Shown: piece by piece, positions 17,584 through 24,726 of the stretch | How positions within the stretch are numbered: position 1 is the first letter of the stretch | Layout: the number at the start of each line of letters is the position of its first letter | Source: an uncultured Elusimicrobiales bacterium | GTDB taxonomy: Bacteria > Elusimicrobiota > Elusimicrobia > Elusimicrobiales > Elusimicrobiaceae | Length of the DNA stretch: 64,000 nucleotides | Assembly: GCA_934667625.1 (NCBI GenBank) | Contig: CAKUMH010000003.1 | Coordinates: 62,001-126,000 of the forward strand | Direction: 5' to 3' | Translations under genes and position numbers: made by a program | Notes under the pieces: generated by a model | The model's input: only the letters and a program-made list of their open reading frames with translations | Database searches by the model: none | What the model was told of the DNA's origin: nothing

Positions 17584-18054
17584 ATGAAAAAACTAGCAGT
17601 ATTGTTGGCTGCCTTCTTGTGCGCCGCCCCGGTTTTTGCGGGTGAATCCGGCGTTTTGAAATTGTCCCTTTGGGGCAACAAGGCCCTCGCCGTACCGCAC
17701 AATACGCAGGTGATTACGGGTATTGACTTTGGTATCGGTTCCGCTGCCAGATCCGTCAAAGGCGTGCAGTTGGATTTGGTATTTGCCAAGACCAACGAAC
17801 TCAAAGGTGTGCAGAGCGCGCTGTTGGGTAAAGCCGCGCACGTAACCGGCGTACAGTTCAACGCAATCAACCTTTCTGACAGCTACGTCACGGGTGCGCA
17901 GCTTGGTTTTTACAACCGCGCCAACGAACTGCACGGCTTGCAGTTTGGATTCGTCAACAAAGTAGACACCATTAACGGTTTGCAAATCGGGCTCGTCAAC
18001 ATTGCGGGCAATGGTTATTTGCCGGTAATGGTCATTGTAAACGGCCGCTTCTAA
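17584..18054 (+). CDS. Secreted GxQxGxxN-repeat protein (LA_2272-like), copy 2
   Basis: The 156-residue paralogue of the preceding gene starts at ATG 17584 with AAAGGAGAG upstream. The signal peptide is MKKLAVLLAAFLCAAPVFA. The opening VLKLSLWGNKALAVPHNTQVITGIDFGIG and the ending GYLPVMVIVNGRF align closely with copy 1 (GYFPAMVLVNGRF), while the central repeats (GVQLDLV, GVQSALL, GVQFNAI, GAQLGFY, LQFGFV, LQIGLV) have diverged and are one unit shorter. The pair arose by tandem duplication and shares the downstream terminator. Confidence 0.8.
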   Translation: MKKLAVLLAAFLCAAPVFAGESGVLKLSLWGNKALAVPHNTQVITGIDFGIGSAARSVKGVQLDLVFAKTNELKGVQSALLGKAAHVTGVQFNAINLSDSYVTGAQLGFYNRANELHGLQFGFVNKVDTINGLQIGLVNIAGNGYLPVMVIVNGRF

Positions 18055-18073
18055 CACTGCCACTCGCTTTGTC

Positions 18074-18104
18074 AAAACCGCTCCGTACTTACGGGGCGGT
18101 TTTG
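18074..18104 (+). terminator. Terminator of the surface-repeat gene pair
   Basis: AAAACCGC and CCGT pair across a short loop with ACGG and GCGGTTTT, followed by a T-rich run. Its 3' end overlaps the region where a -35 for rpsB would lie. Confidence 0.7.
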
Positions 18105-18119
18105 CTTTGCCTTTTTATA

Positions 18120-18128
18120 TGCTATAAT
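18120..18128 (+). promoter_or_regulatory. Extended -10 promoter of rpsB-tsf
   Basis: TGCTATAAT (TGn plus consensus TATAAT) lies 129 bases before the rpsB start. Unlike the leaderless promoters in the window, it makes a transcript with a leader of about 120 bases. Confidence 0.7.
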
Positions 18129-18143
18129 AAACCAAGGTGTAAA

Positions 18144-18230
18144 ATGAGCGGGAAAGCGAAAAAAGTTCGTAAATCCAAGCCTGTCCCGACGACACCCATA
18201 GCCCAAACCACCGGGGAAGCCCTTCCCTAA
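18144..18230 (+). CDS. Possible 28-codon leader peptide upstream of rpsB
   Basis: AAGGTG (18133-18138) precedes an ATG that opens a 28-residue frame starting MSGKAKKVRKSKPVP and ending TTGEALP before TAA, 27 bases upstream of rpsB. It lies fully inside the presumed rpsB leader. The first half is rich in Lys and Arg. It may be a translated leader peptide or simply part of a structured ribosomal-protein leader RNA; I cannot tell which. Confidence 0.4.
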   Translation: MSGKAKKVRKSKPVPTTPIAQTTGEALP

Positions 18231-18257
18231 TTTCGGTGCGGGCCACAGGAGAAAATA

Positions 18258-19280
18258 ATGAGCAACGTATCTATGAAAGCCATGCTGGAAGCCGGTGTAC
18301 ACTTCGGTCACCAAACTTCCCGCTGGAATCCTAAAATGGGCCGCTTTATCTTCGGAGAAAGAAACGGCGTCCATATCTTAGACTTACAAAAAACCGCCAA
18401 AGAACTCAAAAAAGCCTGCGCTTTTATTAAAGAAGAAAGCAAAAAAGGCTCCAAATTTTTGTTCGTCGGCACCAAGAAACAAGCCCAAGAAGCCATCCAG
18501 GCAGAAGCTGCCCGCTGCGGCGCCTTCTGCATTCACGAAAAATGGCTCGGCGGTACGCTGACCAACTTCCAAACCGTCAAAAAGTCTATTGAAAGACTGA
18601 CCGAGTTGGAAAAATGGGAAGCCTCCGGCGTGTTTAAAGCCATTTCCAAAAAAGAAGCCAGCCGCTTGACCAAAGAAATGCTGCGCTTGCAGAAACTTTT
18701 GGGCGGAATTCGCGATATGAAAGTGCTGCCGGATGTGGTTTTTGTGATTGACCCGGTGGATACCGCCGGTGCCGTGCGCGAATCCTATGCGTTGGGTATT
18801 CCGGTGGTGGCCGTTTGCGACACCAATGCCAACCCCGATATGATCAGCATCCCGGTGCCCGGTAACGACGACGCCGCCCGCTCTATCAAGCTGTTCTGCA
18901 GCGCGATTGCGGACTCTATCCTGGAAGGCAAAGCCGAACTGGAAGCCGTCAAAACCGCGGAAAACAAACCCGCTGAAAACCCGGTAATGGCCCAAGCCTT
19001 TGAATCCGCCATGCTCGCGGCCGAAAATGCCGAACCCGCCGCCGTGGAAAAAGTGGCCGTGGAAGAAGTGGTAAAGGCTGACGAAGCCGCCGACAAAAAA
19101 GCCGAAGAAGTAGTGGCCGAAGTGAAAGCGGAAGAAGCCAAAGAAGAAGAAAAAGCCGCCAAAAAACCGGCTGCCAAAAAGAAAACGACCGCTAAAAAGA
19201 CCACCGCCAAAGCCAAAAAAACCGTAAAAGCCGCCAAGGCCGAAACGGAAGAAGCCTCGGCGAAAGAAGAAGCCAAATAA
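18258..19280 (+). CDS. rpsB: 30S ribosomal protein S2 with Lys/Ala-rich C-terminal extension
   Basis: Residues 1 to about 230 are a normal S2 (MKAMLEAGVHFGHQTSRWNPKM, FVGTKKQAQEAI, VVAVCDTNANPD). After that the protein continues for about 110 residues, first Glu/Ala-rich and then a basic Lys/Ala/Thr repeat tract resembling eukaryotic histone H1 tails. Ordinary S2 proteins are about 230-260 residues, so this 340-residue form is long. AGGAG precedes ATG. tsf follows, the conserved rpsB-tsf pair. Confidence 0.97.
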   Translation: MSNVSMKAMLEAGVHFGHQTSRWNPKMGRFIFGERNGVHILDLQKTAKELKKACAFIKEESKKGSKFLFVGTKKQAQEAIQAEAARCGAFCIHEKWLGGTLTNFQTVKKSIERLTELEKWEASGVFKAISKKEASRLTKEMLRLQKLLGGIRDMKVLPDVVFVIDPVDTAGAVRESYALGIPVVAVCDTNANPDMISIPVPGNDDAARSIKLFCSAIADSILEGKAELEAVKTAENKPAENPVMAQAFESAMLAAENAEPAAVEKVAVEEVVKADEAADKKAEEVVAEVKAEEAKEEEKAAKKPAAKKKTTAKKTTAKAKKTVKAAKAETEEASAKEEAK

Positions 19281-19290
19281 GCTTTTCTGT

Positions 19291-19311
19291 TCCCCGGGGT
19301 TTCCCCGGGGA
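19291..19311 (+). promoter_or_regulatory. Strong hairpin between rpsB and tsf
   Basis: TCCCCGGGG and CCCCGGGGA flank a TTT loop, a nine-base-pair GC stem with no T tract after it. It could stabilise the rpsB 3' end or dampen tsf expression rather than terminate fully. Confidence 0.55.
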
Positions 19312-19341
19312 GCTTTGAGCCGTTTTATCAAGGAGAACAAA

Positions 19342-20166
19342 ATGTCTTTAGCCGAAGATATTAAAGTATTAAGAGCCAAAACCGGTGCCGGCCTTATGGA
19401 CTGCAAAAAAGCCCTCGTGGAATGCAAAGACGATATGGAACAAGCCATCATCTTCTTGCGCAAAAAAGGCTTGGCCGACATGGCCAAACGCTCCGACCGC
19501 GAGACCAAAGAAGGCCGCGTCAGCGTCAAGACGGACGGCAAAAACTTTGCCATGATTTACTTGGGTTGCGAAACCGACTTCGTGGCCAAGACCGATGCCT
19601 TCATTAAACTGGCCGACGAACTGGCCCAGTACGTCTTGGAACACCCGGGCTTGGATTACGCCGCCGACGAACATATCAAAAATATGATCGTGGAACAGGC
19701 TCCCAAATTTGGGGAAAACACCACCTTTAAGGGCGGCTACAACTGGACGCCCGCCGAAGGCAGTGTAATGGCCTACTACGTCCACTCGGACAATAAAAAA
19801 GCCTCCATTTTGGAGCTCGCCGTCAAAGGCGCCTGCGCCGATATGGACAAGGTGAAAGAAATTGCCCGCGGGCTGGCGATGCACACCGTTGGTATGCAGA
19901 GCGGCTGGGTGGATGCCAAAGATATTCCGCAGGCCGTTATTGACCGCGAACTGGACATCTACAAAACGCAGGCCATCAACGAAGGCAAACCTGCCGCCGC
20001 CATTGAAAAAATGCTGCCCGGCAAAGTCAAAAAGTTTGCCAAAGAAAACTGCCTCTTGGAACAGCCGACCATTAAAGACAACAAAAAAACCGTTGCCGAT
20101 TACCTGGCCGAAGAATCCAAAGCGCTTGGTTGCGAACTTTCCGTTGTCCGTTTCGTTCGCTTCTAG
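19342..20166 (+). CDS. tsf: Translation elongation factor Ts
   Basis: Guanine-nucleotide exchange factor for EF-Tu. The ATG at 19342 has AAGGAG upstream; an earlier in-frame start nine codons before is unlikely. The 274-residue product begins MSLAEDIKVLRAKTGAGLMDCKKAL (UBA-like domain) and contains the EF-Tu contact motif TDFVAKTD at 79-85. Two dimerisation-type subdomains follow. Confidence 0.97.
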   Translation: MSLAEDIKVLRAKTGAGLMDCKKALVECKDDMEQAIIFLRKKGLADMAKRSDRETKEGRVSVKTDGKNFAMIYLGCETDFVAKTDAFIKLADELAQYVLEHPGLDYAADEHIKNMIVEQAPKFGENTTFKGGYNWTPAEGSVMAYYVHSDNKKASILELAVKGACADMDKVKEIARGLAMHTVGMQSGWVDAKDIPQAVIDRELDIYKTQAINEGKPAAAIEKMLPGKVKKFAKENCLLEQPTIKDNKKTVADYLAEESKALGCELSVVRFVRF

Positions 20167-20171
20167 TTTTA

Positions 20172-20199
20172 AAGCCCCTCTAACGAGGGGCTTTTTTTT
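20172..20199 (+). terminator. Terminator of rpsB-tsf
   Basis: AAGCCCCTC/GAGGGGCTT with a TAAC loop is followed by eight T residues. Confidence 0.9.
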
Positions 20200-20266
20200 G
20201 GACGGACATTTTACCGCCCTTCCAAAAAAAAGCCAACCGTTCGGCTGACCGATTTTTTAGTTTTTA

Positions 20267-20275
20267 TGCTAGAAT
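20267..20275 (+). promoter_or_regulatory. Extended -10 promoter of pyrH
   Basis: TGCTAGAAT lies 30 bases before the pyrH ATG, which has its own GAGGAG ribosome site. Confidence 0.6.
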
Positions 20276-20305
20276 AATAAAAATCCCTAGCGAGGAGAAT
20301 TTACC

Positions 20306-21034
20306 ATGGAACCGTGCTGCTGCCCCAAACCTAAAAAAAGAGTACTCTTAAAACTGTCCGGAGAGGCCCTCATCAACGAAGGCCACCGCGGCATTAACCC
20401 GCAGGCCTTAAAGGAAATCGCCGAAGAAATTGCCGACGCCTACCGCTGCGGCAATTGCGAGCTGACTATCGTCCTGGGCGGCGGAAACATTTGGCGCGGC
20501 GTGCGCGACGGAGGCGGCGTGATTGACCGCGTCAATTCCGACAATATGGGCATGCTGGCCACCGTGATTAACGCGCTGGCCCTGCAGTCCGCGCTGGAAG
20601 AAGCCGGCGTGCCGACGCGCGTGCTCACCTCCATTAACATTTACCAGCTGGCCGAACCGTTCGTGCGCCGCAAAGCGTTGCGCCACCTGGAAAAGGGCCG
20701 TATCGTCATTTTTGCGGGCGGCACCGGCAACCCGTTTTTCACGACCGACAGCGCCGCCGCGCTGCGCGCCAGCGAAATCAATGCGGACGTCCTTTTAAAG
20801 GCCACCCAAGTGGACGGCGTGTACGACAGCGACCCGCGCAAAAATCCCGACGCCAAACTCATCCACAAAATTACTTACAAGGACGCTATCGCCAAACAGC
20901 TGCAATTTATGGACACCGCCGCCTTGGCCCTGTGCTTGGAAAACAAGGTGCCCGTACAGGTGTTCAACCTGCACAAAAAAGGCAACATCAAAAAAGCCCT
21001 GTGCGGCGAAGAAATCGGCACGGTGATTTACTGA
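20306..21034 (+). CDS. pyrH: Uridylate kinase
   Basis: Bacterial-type UMP kinase (amino acid kinase fold) that makes UDP for RNA, cell wall and LPS sugar nucleotides. The 242 residues contain KRVLLKLSGEAL, VLGGGNIWRG, MGMLATVINALALQ, GGTGNPFFTTD and DGVYDSDP, all family hallmarks. The N-terminus carries an unusual MEPCCCPKPK extension with three consecutive Cys. The stop overlaps the next ATG (TGATG), coupling it to a lipoprotein gene. Confidence 0.97.
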   Translation: MEPCCCPKPKKRVLLKLSGEALINEGHRGINPQALKEIAEEIADAYRCGNCELTIVLGGGNIWRGVRDGGGVIDRVNSDNMGMLATVINALALQSALEEAGVPTRVLTSINIYQLAEPFVRRKALRHLEKGRIVIFAGGTGNPFFTTDSAAALRASEINADVLLKATQVDGVYDSDPRKNPDAKLIHKITYKDAIAKQLQFMDTAALALCLENKVPVQVFNLHKKGNIKKALCGEEIGTVIY

Positions 21035-21648
21035 TGAACCGCCTGCCGCTGCTCCTGGGGCTCACGCTTCTTTTGTCCGCCTGTCACACGGTTCCGTCCG
21101 TTCGCAAGGCAGACGCTCCGCAAGGCTATGCGGCGCACGCGGCGGCCTTTACGCGCGTGGCCCAGTCCGCCCAAACACCGGCAGACTGCCCGAAAAATCT
21201 CCCCGGCACTTATACGGACCTTACCTGCCGCCAAACGGAAGACGGCTTTTGCGCCTTCTTTGCAAACGGCAAACCGTTTTTCTGCCAAGAGGGCCCTGTT
21301 TCCTACCGTACCAATACATGGGGCTCGGCCTTAACCGTCACCCGGCGCGCGCAGGACAAACAGCTGCTTAGCGAACGCTATTACGCCGACGGCCAGCTCG
21401 CCCGCGCCCAGGAGCTGGACCCCCAGTCTCACACGCGCACCACCGTTTGGTTTGAGCCTGCACAAATCCGCCTAACGCAAACCGCGCCAAACGGCCGCGT
21501 GCTGGACAAATTTTATTTCCGCCCGGGCAAGCCTTTCGTCCGCTATCCTCAGGGCAACGATATGGGCGAAACGAACGGCACCTGGAGCGTGGACGCACGA
21601 AACCGCCTGTTCTTGGACGGCGTGTACTTTTACACCCTGCCGCAATAA
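21034..21648 (+). CDS. Small lipoprotein of unknown function
   Basis: The 204-residue protein has a lipoprotein signal (MNRLPLLLGLTLLLSAC, Cys17 at the lipobox). The mature region contains several Cys (CPKNLPGTYTDLTC, DGFCAFFANGKPFFC) and later beta-rich segments such as SERYYADGQLARAQELD that resemble MORN-like or toxin_YwqK-type repeats, though weakly. It is translationally coupled to pyrH. No specific role can be assigned. Confidence 0.8.
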   Translation: MNRLPLLLGLTLLLSACHTVPSVRKADAPQGYAAHAAAFTRVAQSAQTPADCPKNLPGTYTDLTCRQTEDGFCAFFANGKPFFCQEGPVSYRTNTWGSALTVTRRAQDKQLLSERYYADGQLARAQELDPQSHTRTTVWFEPAQIRLTQTAPNGRVLDKFYFRPGKPFVRYPQGNDMGETNGTWSVDARNRLFLDGVYFYTLPQ

Positions 21649-21668
21649 CCCAAATTTGTCGGCAGAAT

Positions 21669-21677
21669 TGCTATAAT
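21669..21677 (+). promoter_or_regulatory. Extended -10 promoter of frr
   Basis: TGCTATAAT lies 30 bases before the frr ATG, which has an AAGAGGA ribosome site. Confidence 0.65.
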
Positions 21678-21707
21678 TTAAAAAACATTACTAAAGAGGA
21701 CTTTTAT

Positions 21708-22271
21708 ATGGAAGGCATTACCAATCTGTTAAACAAATCCAAAACCAATATGGCCGAACACGTTTCCCGCTTGGAGCGCGACTTGGCCACCATCCGTACC
21801 GGCCGCGCCAGCGCAGGCCTGTTGGAAAACATCCGCGTGGACTATTATGGCACGCCGACGCCGATCAAGCAAATGGCCGTCATCAATGTGTTGGACGCCA
21901 AAACCTTGGAAATCCAACCCTGGGATATGAACTCCCTCAACGATATTGACCGCGCCCTCCAAAAGGCCGATTTAGGCGCCGCGCCCGTCAACGACGGAAA
22001 AGTCATCCGCATTACGCTCCCGTCCATGACCGAAGACCGCCGCAAACAATTGGCCAAAAACATTGCCAAAATGAGTGAAGATTTTAAGGTAGCCGTGCGC
22101 AACGAACGCCGCGACGTGATTGAAAAACTTAAAAAAGCACAAAAAGCGGCCGAAATTACCGAGGACGATTTGAAACGCTACGAGGCCGACGTGCAAAAAG
22201 CCACGGACGCCAACATCGCCCAGATTGACCAGGTGATTAAAAACAAAGAAGCCGAAATCATGAAGATTTAA
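21708..22271 (+). CDS. frr: Ribosome recycling factor
   Basis: The 187-residue factor splits post-termination ribosomes together with EF-G. The three-helix bundle and beta domain are evident from ERDLATIRTGRASAGLLENIRVDYYGTPTPIKQMA, LPSMTEDRRKQLAK and VAVRNERRDVIEKLKK. It has its own promoter and terminator here, close to pyrH as in most bacteria. Confidence 0.97.
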   Translation: MEGITNLLNKSKTNMAEHVSRLERDLATIRTGRASAGLLENIRVDYYGTPTPIKQMAVINVLDAKTLEIQPWDMNSLNDIDRALQKADLGAAPVNDGKVIRITLPSMTEDRRKQLAKNIAKMSEDFKVAVRNERRDVIEKLKKAQKAAEITEDDLKRYEADVQKATDANIAQIDQVIKNKEAEIMKI

Positions 22272-22292
22272 TTTCGCGCGAAATCGCATACC

Positions 22293-22326
22293 AAGAGGGC
22301 TCACCGCTAATCGGTGAGCCCTCTTT
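22293..22326. terminator. Hairpin between convergent frr and prepilin genes
   Basis: A perfect 14-base-pair stem, AAGAGGGCTCACCG against CGGTGAGCCCTCTT, has a five-base loop. T tracts are short on both sides, so termination could be partial; position suggests it serves both strands. Confidence 0.7.
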
Positions 22327-22350
22327 CGTCTCCCAAAACGGAGTGTTACC

Positions 22351-22875
22351 TTATAAGTAAAAACCGCTGCACTTTTCCTTATCGCCAAATTCTCTTGCCG
22401 TAACGTTGGGGTACAAATTCTTACACACAACTTCGGCATTGGAGCCGGAAGGACACGCCAAACATTCTTTTTTTCTATCCGCAGTAACCGGATAAGCAAG
22501 AGTTATTTCAGAGGAATCGCTCAATCTCATCCGCCCCGCCACAGTATGCGTTATCCAAGGGTCCAATAGCAACACGGTCTTTCCGCAGGAAGCTGTTTGC
22601 CCATAGTATGAATCTTCCGAAACAGAACAAGACGAAGGAATAGAAAAATCCAAATCATCAAAAGTTCTGGCGTGCGTACCGGTAGCCATGTAATAAGATT
22701 TTTTCGCTTCAGCCAACGGACGAAGCAGCGAAATCATTGTAGACACTCTGGATTTATCCACCGCTTTATTGTACTGCGGCAGTGCCACTGCCGCCAATAT
22801 ACCAATAATGAGAACCACAACTAATAACTCAATGAGCGTAAACCCACCAAATCGGCCCATAGTAACATTTTTCAT
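22351..22875 (-). CDS. Type IV prepilin-like protein
   Basis: The start is ATG 22875 (AAGGAAGG six bases upstream), not the longer frame. The 174-residue product has leader MKNVTMGRFGG, then FTLIELLVVVLIIGILAAVALPQYNKAVDKSR with Glu5 present. The globular part has six Cys (CSVSEDSYYGQTASC, CLAC, later C and C), consistent with disulfides in an exported pilin. The upstream 110 bases, including a large inverted repeat, are shared with the prepilin at 47421-48032. No pilus assembly genes are near. Confidence 0.9.
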   Translation of the reverse strand: MKNVTMGRFGGFTLIELLVVVLIIGILAAVALPQYNKAVDKSRVSTMISLLRPLAEAKKSYYMATGTHARTFDDLDFSIPSSCSVSEDSYYGQTASCGKTVLLLDPWITHTVAGRMRLSDSSEITLAYPVTADRKKECLACPSGSNAEVVCKNLYPNVTAREFGDKEKCSGFYL

Positions 22876-22886
22876 AACGACCTTCC

Positions 22887-22926
22887 TTTTTGCTAAATTT
22901 TGCCTATATACAAAATTTAGCAAAAA
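22887..22926. promoter_or_regulatory. Perfect 16-base inverted repeat in the prepilin promoter
   Basis: TTTTTGCTAAATTTTG and CAAAATTTAGCAAAAA are separated by eight bases. On the minus strand the left arm contains TGCTAAATT, an extended -10, with TTGTAA 17 bases upstream; the right arm ends at the ribosome site. A related, slightly altered repeat is found at 48044-48083. Confidence 0.7.
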
Positions 22927-23206
22927 GAAAAAACGATTACAACCATTTTGTATTTTACCGGCCCAAAAACGGCACAAAAAGGAAGAGATTTCCAGTAAAA
23001 AATAAAGCGTCATGCCGGAGGGTTTTAGTCCAGCATCTCGCCGTTCTGCCGTCACTAAATAAGTGTGCCGTCATTCTGAACTTGGTTCAGAATCTAGCCT
23101 TTGGGTCGTTCTGTCGTTCCGCCCTTGTCGTCATCCTGGAGGGGCTGGCGGCCCGCAGGGCCCGGCCGCTCTCCCGCTTTTTAAACAACGCACCCCACAA
23201 AAAAGG
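22927..23206. other. Gene-free stretch with pilin upstream region and dispersed palindromes
   Basis: 22927-22992 is the conserved upstream block of the prepilin promoter. 23009-23160 is a cluster of dispersed palindromic repeats. Beyond 23161 only the uppS promoter is seen, and I found no credible short gene. Confidence 0.6.
23009..23160. repeat. Dispersed palindromic repeat cluster 1
   Basis: Three related units occur in a row: a degenerate GTCATGCCGGA...TCCAGCATCTC palindrome, a GTCATTCTGAAC...GTTCAGAATCT palindrome (23070-23094), and a GTCATCCTGGA unit with a GGCGGCCCGCAGGG insert. The first two are joined by a linker of the form CCGTCACTAAATAAGTG. The same order recurs near 38265 and 63407. 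Confidence 0.7.
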
Positions 23207-23212
23207 TAAAAT
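23207..23212 (+). promoter_or_regulatory. -10 element of uppS, leaderless
   Basis: TAAAAT is followed by six bases (AGAAAT) and then the uppS ATG. There is no Shine-Dalgarno and no clear -35. Confidence 0.55.
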
Positions 23213-23218
23213 AGAAAT

Positions 23219-23917
23219 ATGTCCGAAACACATCCCAATTCCACGCCCAAACATGTGGCCATTATCATGGACGGCAACGGCCGCTGGGCCCAAGAACGCC
23301 ACCTGCCGCGCCTGGCCGGGCACAATGCCGGGGCCAAAGCGGTGGAGCGCACGCTCAAAGCCGCCAAGCAAGCGGACATCAAATTTTTAACCTTATATGC
23401 CTTTTCCACCGAAAACTGGATTCGCCCGCAGGATGAAATCGCCGGACTCTTTAAACTCTTAGAGCAAACGCTGGACCGCTACACCCAAGACGCCGCCAAG
23501 CACAATGTGCGTCTGGTAATCAGTGGCGAGCGGGACCGTCTGCCTGCCCGCATTTTGGAAAAAATGGACAGGGCCGTTTCCTCCACCGCCGCCAACACCG
23601 GGCTGACGCTTAACCTGGCGCTCAATTACGGCGCCCGGCAGGAAATTTTGCATGCGGTGAAGGCGCTGCTTCAATCGGGCCAAAAAAACATATCCCTATC
23701 GGACCTTTCCGCCCACCTCTACCACCCGGAAATCCCGGACCCGGAACTCATCATCCGCACTTCTGGAGAGGAGCGCCTTTCCAACTTTTTGTTATGGCAG
23801 GCCGCCTATAGCGAATTTTATTTTACCCCCGTGCTGTGGCCGGATTTTGACGAGGCCGAATTTAATAAAGCCCTCGCCGCTTATGCCCACCGCACGCGCC
23901 GCTTTGGAGGCGTATGA
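23219..23917 (+). CDS. uppS: Isoprenyl transferase (undecaprenyl diphosphate synthase)
   Basis: Cis-prenyltransferase that extends farnesyl diphosphate with isopentenyl units to the C55 carrier for peptidoglycan and LPS sugars. The 232 residues include HVAIIMDGNGRWA with the catalytic Asp, TLYAFSTENW, and the C-terminal PDPELIIRTSGEERLSNFLLWQ and SEFYFT motifs. It overlaps the next gene by four bases. cdsA-dxr-rseP follow downstream, a common lipid and isoprenoid cluster. Confidence 0.97.
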   Translation: MSETHPNSTPKHVAIIMDGNGRWAQERHLPRLAGHNAGAKAVERTLKAAKQADIKFLTLYAFSTENWIRPQDEIAGLFKLLEQTLDRYTQDAAKHNVRLVISGERDRLPARILEKMDRAVSSTAANTGLTLNLALNYGARQEILHAVKALLQSGQKNISLSDLSAHLYHPEIPDPELIIRTSGEERLSNFLLWQAAYSEFYFTPVLWPDFDEAEFNKALAAYAHRTRRFGGV

Positions 23918-24630
23918 CCTCCCCCCTCGTCAAATCCCGCGCGGCCGAACTTTTGGCGCGCATCAAACGTTTTTCCTCTCCGGCCACCAAAAAGCAAATG
24001 CAGGAAAAGTTCGGCATTTGCACCGATCAGGCCGTGGGCACCACCGTCACCACCTTGCGTGCTCTGGTCAAGGGCCTGCCGCGCCCCGACCAAGAACTGG
24101 CCGAGGCCCTGTGGAACTCGCACGTGCACGAGGCGCGCATTATGGCCTCCCTGCTGGCAGACCCGGCACAAATGACGCGCGATAAGCTGGACGCCTGGGT
24201 CCATGAGCTTAATTCCTGGGACATTTGCGATTTATGCTGCGGCAATTTATTTTCTAAGGTCAAAAATCCCTTAAAACTGGCCGAACGCTGGATTAAAAAA
24301 GAGGACGAATTTGTCCGCCGGGCGGGCTTTGCTATTATTTGCTCGCTGGCCGTGCCGCGCGCCAAAACCACGGATGAGGACCTAATAAAACTCCTGCCGC
24401 TTATTAAAAACCACGCCGCGGACGAACGCCCCCTGGTGCACAAGGCCGTCAATTGGGCGCTTAGAAACATTGGCAAAAAAAACCCTCGTCTTACGCCACA
24501 CGCCCTGGCCTGCGCCGAAGAGATTTTGGACTTATATCCCCACAACCGCGCCGCCCGCTGGGTGGCCCACAATGCGCTGTGGGAGCTAAACCTGCCCAAA
24601 ACCAAAGCCATGGTGGCCAAACGGAAATGA
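23914..24630 (+). CDS. DNA alkylation repair (AlkD-like) protein
   Basis: The 238-residue all-helical protein has HEAT-like repeats as in AlkC/AlkD glycosylases, which remove N3- and N7-alkylated purines. Recognisable segments are ELAEALWNSHVHEARIMASLLADP, the WVHELNSWDICDLCCGNLF signature with its conserved Trp and Asp, and VHKAVNWALRNIGKKN. It overlaps uppS by four bases, an unusual partner, which suggests chance operon membership. Confidence 0.92.
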   Translation: MTSPLVKSRAAELLARIKRFSSPATKKQMQEKFGICTDQAVGTTVTTLRALVKGLPRPDQELAEALWNSHVHEARIMASLLADPAQMTRDKLDAWVHELNSWDICDLCCGNLFSKVKNPLKLAERWIKKEDEFVRRAGFAIICSLAVPRAKTTDEDLIKLLPLIKNHAADERPLVHKAVNWALRNIGKKNPRLTPHALACAEEILDLYPHNRAARWVAHNALWELNLPKTKAMVAKRK

Positions 24631-24711
24631 CCTTTGCAATCCGCCCGTACCGCGTTTGAAAAAAATATCCGCTAAAAACCCTTTTTTCCCCTCTGCTAGT
24701 ACGCCCCAATA

Positions 24712-24720
24712 TGGTAAAAT
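24712..24720 (+). promoter_or_regulatory. Extended -10 promoter of cdsA, leaderless
   Basis: TGGTAAAAT is followed by six bases (AAAGGT) and the cdsA ATG. AAAGG is too close to the start to act as a normal ribosome site. Confidence 0.6.
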
Positions 24721-24726
24721 AAAGGT

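Noticed and set aside
18384..19553. Long minus-strand Gly/Phe-rich frame over rpsB
   Set aside because: It is the complement of the Lys/Ala/Glu codons of the S2 tail; it has no ribosome site or family match.
23087..23371. Minus-strand frames over the repeat cluster and the start of uppS
   Set aside because: They are made of palindromic repeat sequence and the complement of uppS, with no coding features.
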